From the IMG/VR virus record IMGVR_UViG_3300028883_000032, positions 142,857-206,856 of that record: 64,000 nucleotides of DNA. One strand, 5' to 3'. Positions 41,251 to 49,890 of this stretch are shown here, piece after piece (position 1 is the first letter of the stretch; each line of letters begins with the position of its first letter). Made by a program: the position numbers and the translations under genes. The notes beneath the pieces were generated by a model. That model was not told the DNA's origin, made no database searches, and saw only the letters and a list, made by a program, of their open reading frames with translations. The stretch is from a virus.

Positions 41251-42002
41251 TAAAAGTATTCCATATGGTTTTCTACATCAACAGCTATTTGACTTCGTAT
41301 TTTTCGTACTTGCGATTCAGGCATGTTCAGTCTGTCTGCTATTTCAGCGGTCGTCAATTGTGGATTACCTCCCCAACCAAAGGTATACTCCATTATTTTC
41401 TTTGTTTTATTGGGGGCCGTGTGATAAATAAGTCTAGCTATTTCCAGAGCTTTATTTTTAGAATGAAATCCTGCATCAAAGAAAGAACTGGTATCTTCTT
41501 TTCCGGTTCCTATGCTCAAATCTTGCCTTAATTCGGCATTCATTCTTTCGACTTCTTTCGGGGACCAAGCCAAGGCGTCAGCTATTTCGTAAGTTGTTGG
41601 AGGCCTGTTTAACTCATCTTCTAGATTTGATTTAATGTTCTGAAATCTAGAAATTGCAATCCCACGATGTTCAGGTATTTTTCCGACATTTTGATATTGC
41701 AAAACGTATCTTTGAAGATGCTTTAAGTGATTAGTTACGTGTGTATTTAAAGCTGCACCTTTATTAGGATCGTAGGTATCAAAACTTTTTACTGTAAGTC
41801 TTCTCGCCTCTGATTCTAATGCAGGTCTTGGTAATGGCGCACCAGTAAATTTATTTACATTACTTTGTATAACAGGATCGAGGCTTTTTAATAGATAAGG
41901 CACAACGGCTTTATCACCCATATGATACTGCTTCCAGAGATCAACTTCGCGTTCTTTGAGCTGGGATCTAGACAGATCCACCGGTATTTGAAAGCTCTTC
42001 AT
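41250..42002 (-). CDS. sigma-70-family RNA polymerase sigma factor, 250 aa
   Basis: Region 2 lies in about residues 38-110 (LKSLDPVIQSNVNKF...YDPNKGAALNTHVTNHLKHLQRYV), region 3 in ~112-165 (ISRFQNIKSNLEDELNRPPT followed by YEIADALAWSPKEVERM), and a region 4 helix-turn-helix in ~215-240 (LTTAEIADRLNMPESQVRKI). ATG 42002 is preferred (AAGGAA ten bases upstream) over ATG 42023. It overlaps the preceding virion gene by 35 nt. It is the only sigma-like protein in the window and the obvious partner of the fused RNA polymerase. Position among tail genes implies late synthesis. Confidence 0.85.
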   Translation of the reverse strand: MKSFQIPVDLSRSQLKEREVDLWKQYHMGDKAVVPYLLKSLDPVIQSNVNKFTGAPLPRPALESEARRLTVKSFDTYDPNKGAALNTHVTNHLKHLQRYVLQYQNVGKIPEHRGIAISRFQNIKSNLEDELNRPPTTYEIADALAWSPKEVERMNAELRQDLSIGTGKEDTSSFFDAGFHSKNKALEIARLIYHTAPNKTKKIMEYTFGWGGNPQLTTAEIADRLNMPESQVRKIRSQIAVDVENHMEYF

Positions 42003-42870
42003 AAATTCTATTTCCTTCATCAATGGCCGCAGTTATATCTTCAAGATATGCTGCTTGTAGGTCTTCATTTTCAAAAATAGTTTCTCCGCCGCTTGTAAAC
42101 GTGGAGGAAACGACCTGTCTCCAATTAGATGTCAGTTCTGCTGACTGTTTTTCTAAATATGTAATCTGCGCATCATACCCTATTATACTATGTATCAATT
42201 GGTTTATTAATTGCGCATCCTGTTGTCCTTTACTTTTCTCTTCTTGCAGCCTATCGTCTTCCTCCGCCCTAGCTTTAATAATATCAGGAAGTAACAAATC
42301 CTTTGAGACATCAATACCAAATTGGTACATCATGTATAATTTTTCATTATGCAGTACTTTATGTTTTGTAACAATCATTTGCATATTGAAAGACGATGTG
42401 TGAGGAGAAGCAGCAACCTTGTTAATACTAAAATTAGTTGGGTAGAAATAAATTAAGTTCTCCCCTACTACTAATATAGCAATTTTTTTCTTTCTTGCAA
42501 GTTGTGTTCCACGTAAATGTTTATCCCAAAACTCTCTCCACATGGATTCCCACCTATATTTATTATGCGGTTTAGCTTCAAGAAGTGTTCCCGACAACCC
42601 ATAAACTTTTGTTTTCTCATCAAAGAAAGATAATACAGATGTGCCACTAAATGTTTCCATAACTTGAACCTTCTCTATATGCGTTTCTTGAAATTGCTGC
42701 AAAATAAAATGGTCAGTTAGGAGGATTTCAGTAGATGGCATGTCCTCTGTTACAAAAGCAGGATTTGGTACTACCAGTATCATAGCTGGTTTTTTTATCA
42801 AAGATATATTGGATAATGAAGGTTTGGAATCCCACCCATCTTGAATTGAACTTAATGGTAGGTTAGACAT
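41968..42870 (-). CDS. tail/baseplate protein, 300 aa
   Basis: Alpha/beta N-terminal ~190 residues, including VYGLSGTLLEAKPHNKYRWESMWREFWDKH, then a helical charged region. Eight-base overlap with the hub-like gene. Several contractile-tail phages have a similar-size protein between hub and wedge. The exact role is not known. Confidence 0.5.
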   Translation of the reverse strand: MSNLPLSSIQDGWDSKPSLSNISLIKKPAMILVVPNPAFVTEDMPSTEILLTDHFILQQFQETHIEKVQVMETFSGTSVLSFFDEKTKVYGLSGTLLEAKPHNKYRWESMWREFWDKHLRGTQLARKKKIAILVVGENLIYFYPTNFSINKVAASPHTSSFNMQMIVTKHKVLHNEKLYMMYQFGIDVSKDLLLPDIIKARAEEDDRLQEEKSKGQQDAQLINQLIHSIIGYDAQITYLEKQSAELTSNWRQVVSSTFTSGGETIFENEDLQAAYLEDITAAIDEGNRIYEELSNTGGSV

Positions 42871-44890
42871 TATATACGTTTCCTTGTATTATAGCTTGAT
42901 ACACTCGATCCTGTCTTTCCTTAACAAAAGGCTTTCCTTCGGCCTCGTTTCCCCAGGAGTTATAATCCCCATCATCCACAGGAGAATCGCCAAGAGAGGT
43001 GGCCATGTATGTATGTTCTTCTGAATTTAATGGTTTAGTTGGATCGGCTAGCACAAAATTCCAAAAATCTGATTCCTTTACCAAACTTCGTTTTAACAAT
43101 GGTTTTATTGTTCTGTTAATATCTGCTTCAGATACTCCTTGAGTAATTGTTTTAATATAAGTTACAAAAGCTTGCATAACTTTCGTAGGATCATTTGTTT
43201 CTTCTGTTACTTTATCTAAGTAGTCTTTTAAGTTGGAATCCTCTAATTCTCCAGTAATTTGTGGATAAGTTTCACTGTAAATTTTGGATGCCCCATATTT
43301 TGAGTCGTCAAACAAAGCAGGAAATGAGGGTATGTAGTCATTGTAATATAACCCAACATTTTTAGTTTGTGAAGAGCCTATAACAGCATTCTCGCTTACT
43401 AGTTTTGGTGCTCTTATGCTAAGTGTTTGAGTTGCTGTTCCTCCAGCACTTATTATAGTAGTAATCCCAGCAATGGTGCCATATACAGAAGGGAATATGG
43501 GGTCAACTATTAAAGCGGGAAAGCCAACTAGCCTGTGCGGGCTATAAACGGTTGTAATATCAAAAGTTCTGTATCTATACCTTTGGTCAAAAAATTTCAA
43601 ATCAACCATTTTTTGGATAACCCCATCTCCTGCTTTGGAGTCATCTTCTCCAGTAAAAATGTCATCAATGATGGTTAAATCATTTATACCTAGTATTGGG
43701 CCTTCGGGATCTTCTGTTGGTTCCTGATTGTTTTTCTTTGCAGAATATACATCTGCCAAAGTATACGCTAATCCGCTGGATGCCTTTGCCCTTGTGGCAT
43801 TGATTCCTCTTATCTTTTCTTCGTCGGTCATTTTTCCACTTAGCTTGTTTTCGGATTCTCTAAAAATTAACTTTGGGCTTACCCACTCATGTAAACCAAA
43901 AGCATTTTCTGCCGCTCCAAGCGATATTTGGAGTGGGTCAAGACGCATTATGTGACGAGTTGGCTCACTAGCCATATTCCGCGCATAAGACATGCGTACG
44001 ACTTCGTTTGGTAAGACTACATTGCATAAGGCAGGTAAAAAATAATCAGTTCTTGGTTTTATGAACAAGCTTATTGGCGCTTTATTTCCTGTATCATCAT
44101 CTGTATAACTTGGTGCTGCTACTGCATTGAATTCATAATTAAGAAACGATGTTAATTCTGTTAATATGGAATTTAATGGCACGTAAACTGGCCATCTAAC
44201 CACATTATCTTTTAACAATTTATTTAGTGCTGCTTGACTTATATTATCATTTCCTATATTATTGTCTAAAGTTATAATTCTATTAGAGATCTTTAGTGAT
44301 TTATCCAGTAACTTTGGATAAGGGTTGTTCGCTAGAACTAGTGGTATTAAACCGTTTTCTCCTGTAAAGAATTCTTTTAGTGTTGACCCTTCATTAAGAG
44401 CGGTTACTAAAACAGATGTGGCTGTATTAGTAGGCACTTCATCTGACATCACTAGTTTTTTAGGGGGTCTGGATCTTTTGCCTCCGTCTACTCCCCCGGA
44501 ATCCATATCCCCATTCATAACAACCATGTGGCCATCAAAGGTAGCTGGATTTTGAATTGTTCCCTTTTTCAAGTAAGCTCTATTTAACTCATCTACCAAA
44601 CTAGTAAATGTTGCCTCAATACCCCTGTTGGATCCAGAACGAGAAAAACTTATACCGGCTAAACTCCCCTCAAAAATCAGGTAGTATTCCGGCTCTCCCC
44701 CATCGCTGGTAGCATCGCTATAAAATACATGCGCTAGTGTCTTTGGTAGCATGTATAAAAACGCATCGCTAAGAGGTAAAGATACAACAGCTGATGGCGG
44801 GCCACCAGTGCTCTCCTGAATAGAAATACTGTTAAAGGGTACTTCCAACCCTTCCAAATATAATTTACATTGTATATAACTTGCTGACAT
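42863..44890 (-). CDS. baseplate hub-like protein, 675 aa
   Basis: Opens with CKLYLEGLEVPFNSISIQES and has LIFEGSLAGISFSRSGSNRGIEATFTSLVDELNRAY near 72-108, a pattern typical of gpD/gp27-type hub proteins (beta barrel domains). The rest is mixed with a helical C-terminus. It lies directly after the tape-measure candidate, the usual position of the hub. Confidence 0.55.
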   Translation of the reverse strand: MSASYIQCKLYLEGLEVPFNSISIQESTGGPPSAVVSLPLSDAFLYMLPKTLAHVFYSDATSDGGEPEYYLIFEGSLAGISFSRSGSNRGIEATFTSLVDELNRAYLKKGTIQNPATFDGHMVVMNGDMDSGGVDGGKRSRPPKKLVMSDEVPTNTATSVLVTALNEGSTLKEFFTGENGLIPLVLANNPYPKLLDKSLKISNRIITLDNNIGNDNISQAALNKLLKDNVVRWPVYVPLNSILTELTSFLNYEFNAVAAPSYTDDDTGNKAPISLFIKPRTDYFLPALCNVVLPNEVVRMSYARNMASEPTRHIMRLDPLQISLGAAENAFGLHEWVSPKLIFRESENKLSGKMTDEEKIRGINATRAKASSGLAYTLADVYSAKKNNQEPTEDPEGPILGINDLTIIDDIFTGEDDSKAGDGVIQKMVDLKFFDQRYRYRTFDITTVYSPHRLVGFPALIVDPIFPSVYGTIAGITTIISAGGTATQTLSIRAPKLVSENAVIGSSQTKNVGLYYNDYIPSFPALFDDSKYGASKIYSETYPQITGELEDSNLKDYLDKVTEETNDPTKVMQAFVTYIKTITQGVSEADINRTIKPLLKRSLVKESDFWNFVLADPTKPLNSEEHTYMATSLGDSPVDDGDYNSWGNEAEGKPFVKERQDRVYQAIIQGNVYNV

Positions 44891-44891
44891 A

Positions 44892-47813
44892 TTAGTACAT
44901 ACTGCCTTCTGGAGACACGTAATTTTTGGTTGTTTGAGCCCATGGGGCGCGTTTAAGAATTGATATTAAATCTTCCAATTGCATGCTAAGAGTAAATTGC
45001 ATTTTACCTGCTGCATCCAAATCTGCATTTTTTAATTGGTCCGCTAAAGAACCTTTAGCGGCATCTTCTGGAAGAGACTGAACCAAGCTATCAAATCTAT
45101 TCAAGGATGAAAATACTGTTTCTGCTTGCGAGGTTAGTTTTTCTGTATCTCCGTAAGCTGCTTTTATTGCAGATCTAGTTTGTTCGTCCGTTTGTAATAT
45201 AGCTTTGTTGCTCTGATTGTTTGCTGCCCCAATGGCAAATTCAGCTAGCTGCTGTCTGGCATCTGCTCTGTTTTCATAAGTAAGGCCTATTTTGCCGAAG
45301 GCATCTGGGTTGTTAAAAGTTAGGTTTGCTGTTTGTACAAGCCTATCATAATCTTCTTTTGTTTCCGTTTTGGCTATTGTATCCATCATAGTCATGCCAA
45401 TACTTGAATTTACATCAAATGCTGACATACCAACATCAATAGCTGCCGCAACTTCCAAATTTGCCAAACTTTGTTGGGTAGATTGTACCGCTAATTTGGG
45501 AATAACTTTACTTCGCCCCTTAGCCCACCTTGGCAGATTCGCATCTTTTACATTAAATTCGCCGGCTGTCCAATAATTGTATAATTGTGTACCAAGAGTT
45601 TCTTGATCACTAAATTTTTCTAGGAAAGATTCTTTAGTCAAATTTCCCTGCATTACCGCATCTTGTAATTCTCTTAAAGACCCACCAGTTAAATTCTTAA
45701 ATTCCCTGTTTGTTATATTGTTTTCATTAAGTATAAGTTCTGACCAGCTTTGTACAGTATCTCCACCTATGGTCGCCAAATTATCTAATTTATCTCTATC
45801 TGCGGATGAGCTCCATACGGATACAGCTGCTCGACGGGCTGCTTGTTCGGATGTACTTAAATCTCCATATGATCTGGAAACCCTTAAATTATTTACAGTC
45901 GTATCACCAGTAAACCAGTCAGAAATATCTTGTGCCATTTCTCCTATTGCGGAACGAGGACCCCTAGTTGCCCTTTCAACAAATTCCCCTGTTGGACGAG
46001 TAATATGTTGTCCAACAGTTTCATCCCAACCAATGGCAAAGTTTCTCCAGATTCTTTCTAGTCCACCTACTCTACCTCTAGCATTTTGTGCAACTTCCAT
46101 CAAGTTTGGAGCTAAATCCATTAAGGAGTCTCTATACTCCTCTGGATTTGCAGCTATTGCGGACCATCTTTCTGCTTGTGAGGAATTTATTCCTTGGGTC
46201 AGTAAGAAGCCTTTAAAGGCTGTTTGGTTATATTCCCTACCTCCAGAAGCCCAAGAAGCTAGTTGCATGTATTGACTTAAATTTTGGGCGTCATATATAG
46301 TAGATGGAGTTGTATTTATGATGTCTTCTTGCCCACCCACTGCTGTTAAATACCCCATCATTCCAGTACGGCCTATGAAATTTGATGCGGTATAAAACTG
46401 ATCTACTACTCCGGCTCCGGCCATTCCAGGACCACCGGCCATCATTGCCGTATTCATTGCAAAACCGGAAGAGCTGCGCGCAAAATTTAATGCAGACCTC
46501 TCCATGTCAAGAGCCATTTGGGAAACCCCGCCACTATTTCTAATAACATTCGGGTCTATCAATCCTTGTGCGGCCATCCCATGAATAGCGCCAGCTGCGG
46601 TTAATGCTCCTGTAAAAGCCGCCCCCATGCTTAAACCGGTACCTTGCACTATATTGGTAGCGGATCGTCCCATTTGCAGAGCTTCACCTGGTGTAAGTCC
46701 CATAGTAGTGGGGGCGTTTCCTAATAAGCTCGTTATACTAGTAATGGTTCCAGCATCTGTCACTCCAAGACTTGACATCTCCCCCATAAAGTTTGAAGCC
46801 TCTTTTGTGGACATATGTAAAGTATGCATGACCGTGCGGGCATTTTCTATCAGATTGTCGATGTTTCGCTTAAACTCGTCTGCGGTTCGGCTGTAATCAA
46901 ATCCTCCAGCTGCTGCAAACTCATTTACCATTGTGTCTATTTCTCCTGGACGGAAACCTTGTTCGATTCCCATTCCTGAATATTCCCACTCCCCCATTCT
47001 GGTTGCTAATTGTCTTGATTCAAATTGATCAAGAGGACCTCCTACCGATCTAAAAGATATGTTTTGTAGATAGTTGGCTCTTTGTAAAACTCGTTTATCT
47101 TCGTGATAATCGGGTCTGAATATAGCATCAGCCCCTAGCCCAGCGGCCAGTCCTGCTACAATTCCAAGAGGCCCGCCTATTGACCCACCAAGCGCTGAAG
47201 CCAATGGAGCCGTTATTCCTAAACTTAATACGTCATAAGCCAATTCTTGTCCAGCTATGCTTCGCATTCCTCGATCTCCGTGAAGTGTGGTGAATTCTTC
47301 ACGGCTTAATGGCATTGACGGGTGATAACCTAACCCAAGAGCTCCTGTAAGCGTGTTCCCCATTACTGTGCCCGATTCTGCCCCGAGCCTTATTTGGTTC
47401 CAATAATCTACTCCAGCCATATTAGAGCCAATGCCAACAGTATTTAAATCAGAGGTGCTTACGTATGGGGCAGGAGTGAGTAGACCACTCATCTCCATTG
47501 CACTGCTAAACTTTTCGTAACCCAATCTTGCACGATTGATCATTGAATCAAACTGATTTGCAATGCTCGTCCCCATGTCGGGTGAAAACGAAGGAGAAAT
47601 TTGTGGAGGGGGCCCAATTGGAGCCGCTACGCCGCCTCCTATGTCTCCACCGCTAAATGGGTTAAAAGTAAAAGCAGTAGGATCAAGTCCCATGCCGCCA
47701 AAAGCAGACGCTCCGGATTCAAGCGCTACTTGATCCCGAAGTGCCTGTAATTGACCAGCAATATCAGATGCGTCTAGTTCTACTTTATAGGTTAGTTTAT
47801 CTTCTACCGGCAT
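44892..47813 (-). CDS. tape-measure protein candidate, 973 aa
   Basis: Long protein rich in Ala, Gly, Met and Ser with a hydrophobic Gly-rich segment (ALGGSIGGPLGIVAGLAAGLGADAI is near 208-233) and extended helices. It lies between the tail-assembly-chaperone pair and the hub, the standard tape-measure position. It would set tail length and be ejected first. It lacks obvious repeats or an enzyme domain. Confidence 0.65.
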   Translation of the reverse strand: MPVEDKLTYKVELDASDIAGQLQALRDQVALESGASAFGGMGLDPTAFTFNPFSGGDIGGGVAAPIGPPPQISPSFSPDMGTSIANQFDSMINRARLGYEKFSSAMEMSGLLTPAPYVSTSDLNTVGIGSNMAGVDYWNQIRLGAESGTVMGNTLTGALGLGYHPSMPLSREEFTTLHGDRGMRSIAGQELAYDVLSLGITAPLASALGGSIGGPLGIVAGLAAGLGADAIFRPDYHEDKRVLQRANYLQNISFRSVGGPLDQFESRQLATRMGEWEYSGMGIEQGFRPGEIDTMVNEFAAAGGFDYSRTADEFKRNIDNLIENARTVMHTLHMSTKEASNFMGEMSSLGVTDAGTITSITSLLGNAPTTMGLTPGEALQMGRSATNIVQGTGLSMGAAFTGALTAAGAIHGMAAQGLIDPNVIRNSGGVSQMALDMERSALNFARSSSGFAMNTAMMAGGPGMAGAGVVDQFYTASNFIGRTGMMGYLTAVGGQEDIINTTPSTIYDAQNLSQYMQLASWASGGREYNQTAFKGFLLTQGINSSQAERWSAIAANPEEYRDSLMDLAPNLMEVAQNARGRVGGLERIWRNFAIGWDETVGQHITRPTGEFVERATRGPRSAIGEMAQDISDWFTGDTTVNNLRVSRSYGDLSTSEQAARRAAVSVWSSSADRDKLDNLATIGGDTVQSWSELILNENNITNREFKNLTGGSLRELQDAVMQGNLTKESFLEKFSDQETLGTQLYNYWTAGEFNVKDANLPRWAKGRSKVIPKLAVQSTQQSLANLEVAAAIDVGMSAFDVNSSIGMTMMDTIAKTETKEDYDRLVQTANLTFNNPDAFGKIGLTYENRADARQQLAEFAIGAANNQSNKAILQTDEQTRSAIKAAYGDTEKLTSQAETVFSSLNRFDSLVQSLPEDAAKGSLADQLKNADLDAAGKMQFTLSMQLEDLISILKRAPWAQTTKNYVSPEGSMY

Positions 47814-48120
47814 TTGAAGTTCCTACAGACAGTTTAAATTCTTTTGATCTATCTATCTCTTTAAACTTAAATTTCTTATTTTTTAGTTTGTGCTGAATTT
47901 TTTTAAATTCTGCAAATTTAGCTTGGCTTTCTTCCACAAAATCTTTTCGTTCTAGTGCCATGTGTGGTTCAAACCAATTTTGGTATTCTAGTAAAATTTG
48001 ATTTAATTTTTCGATCTTTTCTTGAGAATCTGGAGCCGAAGAATACAGATCCAATTGTGCCTTATATGCATCTAGCATTTCCAGTCGTTTATGTGCGAAT
48101 GCCAAGCCTTTTTCAAGCAT
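47797..48120 (-). CDS. tail assembly chaperone, downstream frame (107 aa from its own ATG)
   Basis: Helical, charged protein. Upstream of ATG 48120 the same frame stays open through 48121-48205, passing the stop of the 139-aa gene, and it is the -1 frame of that gene. This is the arrangement of lambda G/GT-type chaperones, where a frameshift makes a fusion. It overlaps the tape-measure gene by 17 nt. Confidence 0.6.
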   Translation of the reverse strand: MLEKGLAFAHKRLEMLDAYKAQLDLYSSAPDSQEKIEKLNQILLEYQNWFEPHMALERKDFVEESQAKFAEFKKIQHKLKNKKFKFKEIDRSKEFKLSVGTSNAGRR

Positions 48121-48167
48121 AGAGCCGGGTTCAGCTTTATATTCTAGAGCCCCTCTTAATATAAGAT

Positions 48168-48587
48168 TTAGTCGCTGGAGGACGAGGGGCTCTCTGAAAA
48201 ATCCTCTGCCATCTCCAAAATATCGTGGACATATTTGTGTAGTTCTGTTTGTTTTTGTACTAATTTATCAACTAAATGATCGCCGCTATTTCTTATAAAT
48301 ATGTCGGCATCTTCAGGCTTGTCAAAGGCAATATCATTAAATTGTTTTAAAGAGTATTTTAGCAACTGTACCTGAAATTCATTAGCTAATAAAGCCCCAA
48401 TAGCTTTGGGATTTACTTCGGACATTTCCTCTTTTGCTGCTAAGTTTTCCCTAACCGTAATTGTTTGAAGCACTACTGGGACATCAAGAATTTTATATTC
48501 CTTTTGAATCCGACCGTTTAGCATGTACTCCATAAGGGTTGCTTTATCCTCAGGAGTGAGTTTCGTTTTCTTTTCTGTTTCTGCCAT
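48168..48587 (-). CDS. tail assembly chaperone, 139 aa
   Basis: Helical protein with ITVRENLAAKEE in the middle and an acidic Ser-rich end (SESPSSSSD). First gene of the virion operon in the window, upstream of the tape measure, the usual place of the G-like chaperone. Its 3' end overlaps an open -1 frame leading into the next gene. AACCAA lies ten bases before ATG. Confidence 0.6.
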   Translation of the reverse strand: MAETEKKTKLTPEDKATLMEYMLNGRIQKEYKILDVPVVLQTITVRENLAAKEEMSEVNPKAIGALLANEFQVQLLKYSLKQFNDIAFDKPEDADIFIRNSGDHLVDKLVQKQTELHKYVHDILEMAEDFSESPSSSSD

Positions 48588-48623
48588 AATTCTTTCTTTG
48601 GTTTATAGTTTAGGCTCTAGTAT

Positions 48624-48652
48624 AGTATACTATTCCTTGAAACGAATTTCAA
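48624..48652 (-). promoter_or_regulatory. host-like promoter of the virion operon
   Basis: On the minus strand TTGAAA (48652-48647), a 17-nt spacer, TATACT (48629-48624). It drives the tail chaperone gene and all virion genes downstream. The -35 box lies inside a palindrome (48635-48654). Confidence 0.7.
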
Positions 48653-48654
48653 GG
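48635..48654. promoter_or_regulatory. palindromic operator candidate between divergent promoters
   Basis: CCTTGAAA-CGAA-TTTCAAGG, perfect 8-bp arms. It covers the -35 of the minus promoter and ends four bases before the + strand TGGTATAAGA motif. The T-run after it could make it look like a terminator, but no + strand gene precedes it. Confidence 0.5.
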
Positions 48655-48658
48655 TTTT

Positions 48659-48667
48659 TGGTATAAG
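48659..48667 (+). promoter_or_regulatory. TGGNATAAGA-class promoter of RNase H operon
   Basis: TTTTTGGTATAAGATT; the ATG of RNase H begins at 48673, so the predicted start of transcription falls on or next to the start codon and the mRNA would be leaderless. Confidence 0.6.
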
Positions 48668-48672
48668 ATTAC

Positions 48673-49068
48673 ATGGATTTAACAGTTTATTGTGACGGAG
48701 GGTCTTTGGGAAACCAAGGGCCTGACCGTAAAGCGTATTATTCTTTTAAGATATACGACGGTGGCATAGAGGTAAAGCATGTAAATAAAAAAGACATTCC
48801 TGGAAATGCGACAAATAACGAAGCCGAGTATCAAGCTCTTATTCAAACTGTAGAGTATCTTCTACATTTGGAAACAAAAATTAACTCTCTAACCATATAT
48901 ACCGATTCTCAACTTGTTGTTAAACAGCTATCCGGAGAATATAAAGTAAGAAATCCTAATCTCTTAAAACTACATGAAGCCTTTAAAAATAAGTGTAAAG
49001 AACTAGGAACCCATGTTACTATTGTTTGGGTTTCCAGAGATGTAACAGAAAAGGAACTAGGACACTAA
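48673..49068 (+). CDS. RNase HI, 131 aa
   Basis: CDGGS near residue 7 (first catalytic Asp), NNEAEYQAL near 48-56 (Glu) and YTDSQLVV near 76-83 (second Asp) are clear. The fourth acidic residue, normally in a NxxAD motif, is missing: the protein ends VSRDVTEKELGH. It would remove RNA from RNA-DNA hybrids during replication. Stop overlaps the next start (TAATG). Confidence 0.88.
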   Translation: MDLTVYCDGGSLGNQGPDRKAYYSFKIYDGGIEVKHVNKKDIPGNATNNEAEYQALIQTVEYLLHLETKINSLTIYTDSQLVVKQLSGEYKVRNPNLLKLHEAFKNKCKELGTHVTIVWVSRDVTEKELGH

Positions 49069-49532
49069 TGATTGTAATAAAGCCACCAAAAGTTGTATTA
49101 AATGCAACGGAAGAATTTACAGTATTCGCAGCCGGTAGTATAGAAATGGGCAAAGCACGAAATTGGCAGGAAGAATTAGCAGAACAAGTAAGTGATGTTG
49201 ATGGATATTTACTAAATCCCCGAAGAGACGACTGGGATTCTAGTTGGGAGCAGGATATTAGTAACAAGTTTTTTAAGGATCAGGTAGAGTGGGAATTAAA
49301 GGCATTGGAAGAAGCAAGTCTAATTGTAATGTACCTTCAACCTGGTACAATGTCTCCTATATCTCTTTTGGAGTTGGGAAAATTTGCAAAACCGGAAAAA
49401 CTATTTGTTTGCTGTCCTAAAGGATTTTGGCGTAAAGGTAACGTAGATATTTTTTGTAAAAGGTATAAGATATTTAATACTGATAATTTTGACCAGCTTT
49501 CATCTGTAATAAGAACATTCAAAGACAACTAG
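49068..49532 (+). CDS. nucleoside 2-deoxyribosyltransferase-like protein, 154 aa
   Basis: VFAAGSIEMGKARNWQEELAE near 19-39, LNPRRDDWDSSW near 50-61, DQVEWELKALEEASLIVMYL near 72-91 and SPISLLELGKFA near 97-108 follow the nucleoside 2-deoxyribosyltransferase-like (TIR-like Rossmann) family; Glu103-equivalent is the nucleophile candidate. It may exchange or remove bases of nucleosides, or act on nucleotide signals. Start at 49068 overlaps the RNase H stop. Confidence 0.8.
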   Translation: MIVIKPPKVVLNATEEFTVFAAGSIEMGKARNWQEELAEQVSDVDGYLLNPRRDDWDSSWEQDISNKFFKDQVEWELKALEEASLIVMYLQPGTMSPISLLELGKFAKPEKLFVCCPKGFWRKGNVDIFCKRYKIFNTDNFDQLSSVIRTFKDN

Positions 49533-49542
49533 TAACACCTTC

Positions 49543-49890
49543 ATGGAGAGACTCGTGGAACATAAAGACAATCCAGAAAAAGAAAATAGGAGCAATCCTG
49601 ATATTCTTGCTCAGATTTCAACGGCATTCGCTGCCCTGGGCGCTCTTGATTTAAGAATTTGTCAAGTATTTGAGGGTTTGAGAACTCAAAAAGGCGGTGA
49701 TTTGTTTTATGTCGAAAATAGCGAGTTAGCAAAACTCATAATTGAATATTATGGGGATTTGTTAACGCCGACTATAAAACAGGTTGTGTCTGGAGAATTA
49801 AGATACCGAGATTTAATTGAAGAAAAAGACGAAGTTACCCTAAAAAAGATGGCGGAGGAAATGGCAAATGGACCTTTACGAAATAGCTGA
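49543..49890 (+). CDS. hypothetical protein, 115 aa
   Basis: Helical, acidic. Overlaps the RNA ligase gene by 23 nt. GGAG-like bases near ATG are weak. No family recognised. Confidence 0.6.
   Translation: MERLVEHKDNPEKENRSNPDILAQISTAFAALGALDLRICQVFEGLRTQKGGDLFYVENSELAKLIIEYYGDLLTPTIKQVVSGELRYRDLIEEKDEVTLKKMAEEMANGPLRNS

Noticed and set aside
26187-46896. + strand open frames across the virion operon (for example near 31592, 45718, 46627)
   Set aside because: They are shadows of Ser/Thr/Ala-rich structural genes on the minus strand, with compositional bias and no motifs.
48635-48660. Palindrome plus T-run as a + strand terminator
   Set aside because: No + strand gene precedes it, and it overlaps a well-formed minus-strand promoter, so an operator is more likely.
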